Source of the DNA: Planktothrix paucivesiculata PCC 9631
Lineage (GTDB): Bacteria; Cyanobacteriota; Cyanobacteriia; Cyanobacteriales; Microcoleaceae
Direction: 5' to 3'
DNA: 64,000 nucleotides
Assembly: GCF_900009265.2 (NCBI RefSeq)
Contig: NZ_LR735002.1
Coordinates: 1 to 64,000 of the forward strand
The notes below the pieces were generated by a model, which saw only the letters and a program-made list of their open reading frames with translations, was not told where the DNA came from and did not search any database. The position numbers were made by a program, and so were the translations under genes. The first letter of the stretch is position 1. Each line of letters begins with the position of its first letter. Positions 17,521 through 24,454 of the stretch are shown one piece after another.

Positions 17521-18582
17521 TTTGCAATTATCAACTTGTGTAAAAAACAAAGTTCTGGCTTTAATTTCTTGAGAAGACAAAGAGAGAGAATTAGGGGACA
17601 TAAGCTGATAATTTAATTGCATTTTCATGCCTTTTTCAAGTTGATTAAGGCGAGGAAGATGGCCTTCCGGTGCTTCTAAAGAGAAAGTCATTTTATCATA
17701 ATTTTTCCATTTTTCTTTTCCATCTTTCCCCGATTCAATCCATCTTACTAAATCGGTAAAATGAATATAAGCATTGGGATCATATCGAGCTAGAGCCTCA
17801 TCTTGTAATTGATTATCTGTCTCTAGGAAAATTCGCTTTTGAACACTAAAACCAAACAACCCGCCAGAATATTTTTTCCATAATTGATCAATAGTTCTTA
17901 AATAAGAACAAGATATTTTTTTAATCGAATCTTCATCCAGATAGCCAACACTTTCTCGATTCGTAATTTTGACTAAAACTTGATTAGTTTTTTGATCGGC
18001 TTGTTTCCACTTTTTCTGTTCTAGGAGTTTTTCTAACTCTTGAATATATTTGGGTTTTCTCACACAACTTTGTTCTTCACTGAGTAAATTAATATCAATT
18101 ACTGCTAATTCATCTTCAGAACTAACCACTTCAATATATCCAAATCCATCACTAATAATTTGATTCATACGCTGTTTAAACCCATTAAATTCCGTATTTC
18201 GATCAGAGTTTTGTTTTCCAATCACCTCAACTGAAGGTAAACGCTTGACTTTATCTCCTTCTAAAATAGCACCTTCACAAATAGATTTGGGGAGAACATA
18301 AATATTTAAACTATTGGGATTAACACTAATATTCAATTTTTCAATATATCCGCGATATTGTCTATTTTGCTCTAGGGGAGGTTGGGAAAATCCCAATAAT
18401 TCTCGATAAAATTTGAGAATATTCTGGTCATTATTCAGATAATTCAAAAAATTGATCTGGGTTAAAGTTCCATATACAGTAATCAGTGATCCCGTAATAA
18501 ATCCAAAAGCAAAAGTAGGAAATTGATCAATAAATTTCCCAATTAATGTATCGCTTCTCGCGGGCAATCTAGGATTTTTCAT
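17515..18582 (-). CDS. membrane-anchored GUN4-domain protein
   Basis: A 355-residue protein. A single hydrophobic segment at about 22-48 suggests an N-terminal membrane anchor. A middle region without recognised domains follows. A GUN4 domain then spans about 180-320: LEKLLEQKKWKQADQKT, LRTIDQLWKKYSGGLFGFS with QKRIF, and EAPEGHLPR all match the family. Canonical Gun4 binds porphyrins and stimulates magnesium chelatase. Cyanobacteria also carry many GUN4 paralogues fused to other domains, and this is one of those rather than the canonical gene. The stop codon lies inside an inverted repeat shared with the next gene. Confidence 0.82.
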   Translation of the reverse strand: MKNPRLPARSDTLIGKFIDQFPTFAFGFITGSLITVYGTLTQINFLNYLNNDQNILKFYRELLGFSQPPLEQNRQYRGYIEKLNISVNPNSLNIYVLPKSICEGAILEGDKVKRLPSVEVIGKQNSDRNTEFNGFKQRMNQIISDGFGYIEVVSSEDELAVIDINLLSEEQSCVRKPKYIQELEKLLEQKKWKQADQKTNQVLVKITNRESVGYLDEDSIKKISCSYLRTIDQLWKKYSGGLFGFSVQKRIFLETDNQLQDEALARYDPNAYIHFTDLVRWIESGKDGKEKWKNYDKMTFSLEAPEGHLPRLNQLEKGMKMQLNYQLMSPNSLSLSSQEIKARTLFFTQVDNCKL

Positions 18583-19031
18583 GTTAATATTGATAGATGC
18601 AATGTGAATTAAAACAGGGGAAAGTCAAGAGAGTTTCATAATATAGGAGTTGCGTCTAGCCAAAAACTCAGACTATAAAGTCTTTTTTTCCTGGGCTTTA
18701 CTCCCCATTCCCTGATGTAGCATTGAAAAAAAACAATGCTAGGCTTAGATTCTAACAGAACATCCTAAAAAATAAACGGTTTTATCCTGTTGTTATCGGA
18801 TCAACTTTGCTACTCACGAGTCGTTAAAAATACAATCCTTGATCACTGTATTTTTATTTTTTAAGCTTTGAAATCATCCCAAACAACTATAATGATTGTC
18901 ATTAACCCTAATTCAATTTTTGATAATTATTGCGGATGTATGGTACTTTTTTATACAAAAGCTCATCAGTAAATTCTCTGAATGAATCCTAATTGTGTTC
19001 ACCTCTGAATCCCAATCCTGGCTATTTCCCT
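18583..19031. other. intergenic region with a hairpin and a possible promoter
   Basis: About 450 bases between divergent genes. A perfect hairpin lies at 18718-18741 (TAGCATTG, eight A, CAATGCTA). A possible promoter for the ABC genes is TTGCGG at 18930-18935 with TATACA at 18952-18957, 16 bp apart. Both assignments are by eye. No RNA gene was recognised. Confidence 0.45.
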
Positions 19032-19787
19032 ATGATCATGGCTTTGAATCCCTCTGTTATTGTTGAGTTCTGTCAGGTCAATTATCAAATTGATCAGCGT
19101 TTCTTGATTGAAAAGTTAAATTTAAAAGTCTATCAAGGGGAAACCTTAGTTTTATTAGGAAGAAGTGGAAGTGGAAAAACCACAACCCTAAAACTGGTGA
19201 ATCATTTATTAACTCCCACGGACGGAGAGGTTTTAGTGGAGGGAAAATCAACCCATCAATGGGATCTAATTCAACTGCGAAGACAGACAGGTTATGTGAT
19301 TCAAGATGTGGGTTTATTTCCCCATTTTACCGTAGAACAAAATATTGCTTTAGTCCCTAAATTACAACAATGGAACCGCGATCGCATTCAGGAAAGAGTA
19401 TATCAACTCTTGCATTTAGTGAACCTAGATCCGGCTCAATTTGCCCATCGTTACCCCCAGGAACTTTCAGGCGGTCAACGTCAACGGGTGGGTGTGGCTC
19501 GAGCTCTAGCGGCTGATCCTCCGTTATTATTAATGGATGAACCCTTTGGCTCCCTTGACCCGATTACTCGCCTAGAATTACAGCGAGAATTTCGCCGTCT
19601 CCAACAACAATTAGGAAAAACGATTATTTTTGTCACCCATGATATTCAAGAAGCATTTTTATTAGCTTCCCGGATTGGTTTAATGCAGTATGGACAGTTA
19701 GTATTTTTAGGAACTCCTACGGATTTCAAACAATCGGAACACGCGGAAGCCCAGGCTTTTTTAGAATGTTTAAAATTACCCACTTAG
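19032..19787 (+). CDS. ABC transporter ATP-binding protein (osmoprotectant / glycine betaine type)
   Basis: A 251-residue ATPase starting at the ATG at 19032; a TTG 13 codons upstream is less likely because homology begins after the ATG. Walker A is GRSGSGKTT, the Q-loop YVIQDVGLFPHFT, the signature LSGGQRQRVGVARAL, Walker B LLLMDEPFGSLD, and the H-loop VTHD. The Q-loop and signature sequences resemble OpuCA/ProV-type importers of betaine, choline or proline. It lacks the C-terminal CBS pair found in many OpuCA proteins. The permease gene follows after 18 bp. Confidence 0.87.
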   Translation: MIMALNPSVIVEFCQVNYQIDQRFLIEKLNLKVYQGETLVLLGRSGSGKTTTLKLVNHLLTPTDGEVLVEGKSTHQWDLIQLRRQTGYVIQDVGLFPHFTVEQNIALVPKLQQWNRDRIQERVYQLLHLVNLDPAQFAHRYPQELSGGQRQRVGVARALAADPPLLLMDEPFGSLDPITRLELQREFRRLQQQLGKTIIFVTHDIQEAFLLASRIGLMQYGQLVFLGTPTDFKQSEHAEAQAFLECLKLPT

Positions 19788-19805
19788 TTATATTTATTTT
19801 AGAAA

Positions 19806-20435
19806 ATGATTGATTTTTTGAGCCGTTATGGTGCGGAAATAATCGAACGCACAACCCAACACTTGATTTTAGTGGGAATTGCCATAATATTTGCTATTTT
19901 AATTGGGGTTCCTTTAGGAATATTATTAACTCGAAATCCTAAATTAAGTCAACCGATTTTAGGTTTTGCCAATGTTATGCAAACCATTCCCAGTTTAGCC
20001 CTATTTGGGTTTTTAATTCCGATGCCGTTAATTGGGGGAATTGGCGATCGCACTGCGATTGTCGCCATTACCCTTTACTCATTATTACCCATTATTCAGA
20101 ATACCTATGTCGGAATTACTAACGTTGATCCCGCCGTATTAGAAGCCGGAAAAGCCATGGGCATGACCCCTAGACAATTATTAACTCAAGTCGAAATTCC
20201 CCTCTCTTTAAATATCATTTTAGCCGGAATTAGAGTCGCCAGTGTGATTGCAATTGGTTTAGGAACTATTGCCGCGGCTATTGGTGCGGGAGGGTTAGGA
20301 GTATTAATTTTTAGAGGGTTAGCAACCGTTAATAATCAACTGTTATTAGCGGGAGCCATTCCAGCCGCCATCCTAGCATTATTCGTTGATTTAGGATTAG
20401 GAAAACTGGAAAAACGACTAAAAAAATCCCCGTAG
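19806..20435 (+). CDS. ABC transporter permease (osmoprotectant / glycine betaine type)
   Basis: A 209-residue permease with about five or six hydrophobic helices and the binding-protein-dependent transport signature around EAGKAMGMTPRQLLTQVEIPLSLNII. It resembles OpuCB/YehW permeases. It pairs with the ATPase just upstream. The stop codon TAG is provided by the first bases of a REP copy. No substrate-binding protein gene follows; the next gene is an unrelated Uma2 protein on the other strand, so the binding protein must be elsewhere or lost. Confidence 0.87.
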   Translation: MIDFLSRYGAEIIERTTQHLILVGIAIIFAILIGVPLGILLTRNPKLSQPILGFANVMQTIPSLALFGFLIPMPLIGGIGDRTAIVAITLYSLLPIIQNTYVGITNVDPAVLEAGKAMGMTPRQLLTQVEIPLSLNIILAGIRVASVIAIGLGTIAAAIGAGGLGVLIFRGLATVNNQLLLAGAIPAAILALFVDLGLGKLEKRLKKSP

Positions 20436-20489
20436 TAAGCCCTTCAGGGCTTTCTTCTATTCCCAGAATTATTGTTAACAGTAAAATAG
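20431..20489. repeat. 59-bp repeat unit, left copy (REP palindrome plus unique tail)
   Basis: Seen directly: CGTAGTAAGCCCTTCAGGGC followed by a tail ending TTGTTAACAGTAAAAT. An almost identical copy lies at 21185-21243. The two copies flank the Uma2 gene in the same orientation. The palindromic part alone recurs at 33000. Confidence 0.85.
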
Positions 20490-20511
20490 GTATGGGAAAC
20501 TTGATTAGTTT

Positions 20512-21138
20512 TTATCTTAATTGTCTTACCCAATTTCTAATTGCCCGCCGTACTGCCAGCTTACCATCAAGACGATATTGCTCAATTATAGTTGGAATTT
20601 CTTGCACCCGCAGCATCGGAAATACCGAACTTTTTTCTACTTCTCGATAGGTTTCCTGTTGGAGTTGGTAAATTTTTAATTCGCCGGAATCGTAACACCA
20701 AATTTCGGGTATTCCCAAGCGAGCATAAATCGGAAAGCGATTTAAAGATTTATGGGTCATATCAATTTCTAAAGCTAAGTCTGGAGGAGGATCTTGATTC
20801 AAATTAAACTGTAATCTGCCCCGAATTTTAGCTTCATTCTGAAAATAAAAGCAGTTGTCAGGTTCTATTCCTGCTAAATGTGCTTCCCGTTTCCAAGTTG
20901 TTGAACCATAACTTTCATAATTGATGTTTAGTTCTTCGGCAATATCTTGAATAGAAATTCCGATTGCTTCTTTATAATATTCGTGTTCGGGTAAGGGGGT
21001 CATAATTTCAAAAGTCCCATTATCATAGGCAATTCTAGCGGCGCGAGTTTGTCCTAAATCAATCAGGAGATTTTCAAATTGCTGCCAACTAATATTGTAT
21101 AAAACAACGCGATCAGCACGGTGTTCAGTGAGTTGCAT
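20512..21138 (-). CDS. Uma2-family (DUF820) putative restriction endonuclease-like protein
   Basis: A 208-residue protein of the PD-(D/E)xK-like Uma2 family that is greatly expanded in cyanobacteria. Typical features are YESYGSTTWKRE, the EPDNCFYF block, PPDLALEIDMTHKS containing the catalytic Asp and Glu, and IPEIWCYDSG. The biochemical activity of the family is largely untested; DNA cleavage and a link to mobile DNA are suggested from the fold. It lies alone between two direct repeats, in a region that would otherwise join the ABC genes to the WYL regulator, so it is probably a recent insertion or a duplication-bounded passenger. Confidence 0.85.
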   Translation of the reverse strand: MQLTEHRADRVVLYNISWQQFENLLIDLGQTRAARIAYDNGTFEIMTPLPEHEYYKEAIGISIQDIAEELNINYESYGSTTWKREAHLAGIEPDNCFYFQNEAKIRGRLQFNLNQDPPPDLALEIDMTHKSLNRFPIYARLGIPEIWCYDSGELKIYQLQQETYREVEKSSVFPMLRVQEIPTIIEQYRLDGKLAVRRAIRNWVRQLR

Positions 21139-21184
21139 AGGTTTTTTTAAGCAAGTTATGAAAACAATAATTGTAGTATAATCC

Positions 21185-21243
21185 CGTAGTAAGCCCTTCA
21201 GGGCTTTCTTCCATTCCCAGAATTATTGTTAACAGTAGAATAT
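21185..21243. repeat. 59-bp repeat unit, right copy
   Basis: Direct repeat of 20431-20489 with only a few differences, same orientation, upstream of the Uma2 start codon. Region 21244-21386 holds nothing else I can identify. Confidence 0.85.
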
Positions 21244-21386
21244 CTCTCTTTCTGAACCAAAAAAATCTGGAAAATTCTGGAAATGGGATATTGTTCTGTC
21301 CCCGTATCAATGGAAGACCCCCTTTCCACATCGGAACTAATATAAAAGTACAACGGGTGAAAGGAATCTCGCTTCTACCCGTCTGA

Positions 21387-22229
21387 TTAATCATATTGTT
21401 GACAGATGGCTTGCGCTTCTTGCTTAATGCGATCGCGCACACTGTCAGGCGCAACAATTTCACACAGGGAGCGATAGGCCAAAACCTCGCGGATCAGCCA
21501 AAAGGTGTTCGTCACCCGACGCACCACGCGACGGATATCACCGTCCCGTTCGCTGCTGAGGTCGTCCCGTTTGGATTCGTAGCTATTCGCCAGTTCTCCC
21601 TTAAAGTGTAAGTACACTTTAATAAAATCTAAATCATCTCGCCATGTCCCCTCCCCGGGGAGAATATTCAGATCCGCAATCCGATCCAGACGCAGGGAAC
21701 GGTTATGGGCCAATTCCGGTAAATCCCGGTTGCCCTCGGTTTCCTCGCTCCAGATCTCCAAATAGAGGCGTTTTTCCCGGGGCAAAATTTTGGCATAACG
21801 GACGGTATACATCCAATCTCGCTGTTGGGCATCTCGGTACAGAAGGCGAAAGGGTTGACGACGGGCAATTTGCTGATCGAGTAACACCCGCCAAGCCGGG
21901 AGGGATTGACTGATCTGTTGGACAAAGGACTGACGCAGGGGGTCAGCCAGATTTCCCCGTTCTAGGAGCAGGGCCATTAATGCTTGGGCTTCGCTAATAT
22001 AACCGGAATCAATTAGGGCTTTCGTCCCTTGCTCCAAAGATTGTACTTGCACTGAACTGAGGGTAAAGCGATCGCCGACTTCCAATTCTGAACGGGCGAT
22101 CGCCACTAGCAAGCCCGATATACTAGGGCGATCGCCCCATAGAATCTGGAATTTAGCTGCGATCGCTTCTAATTGCTCCTTCGTTCCTGGAGGTATAGAC
22201 AGTGTAATGGTTTCTTTTTTTCGAGCCAT
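21387..22229 (-). CDS. WYL-domain transcriptional regulator of the CRISPR-Cas locus
   Basis: A 280-residue protein. The N-terminal part (1-60) begins ARKKETITLSIPPGTKEQLE, a ribbon-helix-helix-like DNA-binding segment. The middle and C-terminal parts fit the WYL family found beside cyanobacterial cas operons (the TIGR03985-type CRISPR-associated group), with RQPFRLLYRDAQ and YLEIW. In Synechocystis a WYL-type protein, Sll7009, represses a type I-D array. The gene is divergent from cas3 with 91 bp between start codons, which fits a local regulator that may bind a nucleotide ligand. It is unlikely to be part of the effector complex. Confidence 0.82.
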   Translation of the reverse strand: MARKKETITLSIPPGTKEQLEAIAAKFQILWGDRPSISGLLVAIARSELEVGDRFTLSSVQVQSLEQGTKALIDSGYISEAQALMALLLERGNLADPLRQSFVQQISQSLPAWRVLLDQQIARRQPFRLLYRDAQQRDWMYTVRYAKILPREKRLYLEIWSEETEGNRDLPELAHNRSLRLDRIADLNILPGEGTWRDDLDFIKVYLHFKGELANSYESKRDDLSSERDGDIRRVVRRVTNTFWLIREVLAYRSLCEIVAPDSVRDRIKQEAQAICQQYD

Positions 22230-22243
22230 TTTAGTTTTTATAC

Positions 22244-22272
22244 TTGCACATCAAATAAAGCTGTGCCATAAT
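22244..22272 (+). promoter_or_regulatory. candidate promoter of the cas operon
   Basis: Seen directly: TTGCAC at 22244-22249 and CATAAT at 22267-22272, 17 bp apart, in the short divergent spacer between the WYL gene and cas3. A purine-rich AGGGGG lies just before the GTG start of cas3. Assignment is by eye. Confidence 0.5.
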
Positions 22273-22320
22273 CGGTCTATTAACAACTATAAACGACCCG
22301 TCACTATTCTAGGGGGAATC

Positions 22321-24450
22321 GTGAAAATTACGCTACTTCCTTTATATTCTCAGCAAAACACCGATGTCCAGGGCTGTCCGTTGGGATGTCGGGGTGAATG
22401 CAAAGTTAAACAGCAAGCCACGAACTTTGGTAAAAATCCAGAGGTTTCCTGTCCTCTGTCCGTACACCAGGTACAAACCTGCGCCCAAGTGCTCGATGGC
22501 CCCGCAGAGATTATCTTTAACACCTCAGCTACCGGAGATGGTAAATCCCTGGCGGCTTACTTAGGGGGATTACTTAATCCTAAATTTCGGACAATTGCCC
22601 TATATCCGACCATTGAATTAGTCACCGATCAAGATAAACAAGTTAGAAATTATTGCCAAGATTTTAATTTAGATGGGAGTCGGCGCGTCGATAGTTTGTA
22701 TGGTGTGGAATTAGCCCGACGGGTAGAAATTGCAGAAAAAAGTAACAAATTTAAGGAATTATCAAAAGTTATTGAACACAAACCCGTTATTCTGACAAAC
22801 CCCGATATTTTCCACCTCATTACCCATTTTCGTTATTATAATCCAGCCTATAATCACGCCTGGTTTCCCTCACTTTTAGCCAGAAATCCCGATCTCTATG
22901 TTGCCGATGAATTTCATATTTTTGGAGTGCATCAAGAAGCCGCTATTCTTAATAGTTTGCTATTAATTCGCTACAACCGACCGCGTAAACGTCCGATCAA
23001 GGTTTTATTCACTTCCGCAACGCCGAAACCCAGTTTTATTAACACCCTAGAAAAAGCGGGATTTCAAGTGACTAAAATAGCAGGAAATTATGTTTCTGAA
23101 CCCACGGCCGGATATCGGCAAATTTTGCAGTCAGTCGAACTCAAATTTGTGCAGTTAGATCGAGATTCAGATAGTTTAACCTGGTTGAAAGAACAAGCGG
23201 AACTGATCCGACAACTTCTCACAGTAGAAGGTCAAGGACGAGGATTAATTATTCTCAATTCCGTCGCCCAAGTCAGTCGCACAGTTCGAGAATTACAAGC
23301 AATTTTTCCAGAAGATCAAATCAAAGTTCGAGAGATTAGTGGCCGAATTGATCGACAGGAAAGAACGATCACCCAAACGGAGTTAAAAAATGCTGAACAA
23401 TCGGTTTTAGTAGTAGGAACATCGGCGGTAGATGTGGGAGTGGATTTTAAAATTAATTTGCTGATTTTTGAGGCGAGTGATTCTGCCACCTTTATTCAAC
23501 GATTAGGTCGATTAGGTCGTCATCCTAATTTCTCCAGTTACAATGCCTATGTATTACTTCCCGGTCGCGCGCCTTGGATTGAAGCTAGATTAGCTGAAAA
23601 ATTAACAGAAGGACAAGACATAAATCGAACGGAATTTCGAGAAATTATTGAAGATGCCTTTAATCCCCCGACGGAATTTGAGCAATATCGCAGTTATTGG
23701 GGAGCCTTACAAGCTCAAGGAATGTTGTTAAAAATGACCGGGGAAAATGCAGCCGTGATGGAGCGAATTCATCAGAATATGAGTGAGGATTTAAGACGGG
23801 TTTATGGGGAAAAATTAGATAAAAAACGGGGTCATTGGTGTGCATTAAATAACAATCCAACGGGTGAGGCGGTACAGGAAGAATTATTACGATTTCGAGG
23901 CGGGTCAGACCTACAAGCGGCGGTTTGGGAGGGTTCACGGTTTTATACCTATGATTTATTACGACTTTTACCCTATGCAGAGGTAGAAATTATTGATTCC
24001 CAGACTTTTTTAGAAGCGGCTGAAAAATTTAACCATCCAGCGACGGAATTTCCTGATCAATATATCCAAGTTTACTTAAAAATAAAACAATGGACAGATC
24101 GACGATTTGAGATGCAATTAGAATGCGATCGCACAACCGAAGAACTCAAACAATGTACTTTAATTTTACTCGATAAACTCACGATTGTCGGACACCCCCA
24201 AGGGGAGGTTAAAAAATGTCTTCGGAAACGGAAATTACTGGCATTTATTGTTTCAGTCAACCGGAGTCAAGCCTATAGTCATTGGGAAGTTAGTCGCAAA
24301 TTGCATCTTAATCCCACCTTTGGATTATATCGTTTAACCGATGCCGATGGTGTTGCCTACGCCTGTGCTTTTAATCAAGATGCCTTACTTTTAGAAGCGA
24401 TGAAATGGCGACTCAAACCTTGTGAAACCGCCCAACCTTATATTTTTTAA
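22321..24450 (+). CDS. cas3: Cas3 helicase (type I-D, HD-less Cas3')
   Basis: A 709-residue superfamily 2 helicase. I choose the GTG at 22321 because AGGGGG precedes it and a Cys-containing N-terminus follows; the longer ATG frame would overlap the divergent WYL start. The Walker A lysine is K75 in TSATGDGKS, the DEFH box is D196-H199, TSATP is motif III, and the motif VI arginines lie at 394-401 (RLGRLGRH). There is no HD nuclease, as expected in I-D, where the HD domain is on Cas10d. The enzyme is recruited by Cascade to unwind target DNA. cas10d follows 4 bp after the stop, so they are probably coupled. Confidence 0.92.
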   Translation: MKITLLPLYSQQNTDVQGCPLGCRGECKVKQQATNFGKNPEVSCPLSVHQVQTCAQVLDGPAEIIFNTSATGDGKSLAAYLGGLLNPKFRTIALYPTIELVTDQDKQVRNYCQDFNLDGSRRVDSLYGVELARRVEIAEKSNKFKELSKVIEHKPVILTNPDIFHLITHFRYYNPAYNHAWFPSLLARNPDLYVADEFHIFGVHQEAAILNSLLLIRYNRPRKRPIKVLFTSATPKPSFINTLEKAGFQVTKIAGNYVSEPTAGYRQILQSVELKFVQLDRDSDSLTWLKEQAELIRQLLTVEGQGRGLIILNSVAQVSRTVRELQAIFPEDQIKVREISGRIDRQERTITQTELKNAEQSVLVVGTSAVDVGVDFKINLLIFEASDSATFIQRLGRLGRHPNFSSYNAYVLLPGRAPWIEARLAEKLTEGQDINRTEFREIIEDAFNPPTEFEQYRSYWGALQAQGMLLKMTGENAAVMERIHQNMSEDLRRVYGEKLDKKRGHWCALNNNPTGEAVQEELLRFRGGSDLQAAVWEGSRFYTYDLLRLLPYAEVEIIDSQTFLEAAEKFNHPATEFPDQYIQVYLKIKQWTDRRFEMQLECDRTTEELKQCTLILLDKLTIVGHPQGEVKKCLRKRKLLAFIVSVNRSQAYSHWEVSRKLHLNPTFGLYRLTDADGVAYACAFNQDALLLEAMKWRLKPCETAQPYIF

Positions 24451-24454
24451 AATC

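Noticed and set aside
21396-21925. Several open frames within the WYL gene on both strands
   Set aside because: They overlap a well-supported gene, have no family features and no own ribosome-binding site.
22321-24450. Cas3 truncated because it lacks an HD domain
   Set aside because: Type I-D normally has an HD-less Cas3' and carries HD on Cas10d, where it is seen at H117-D118.
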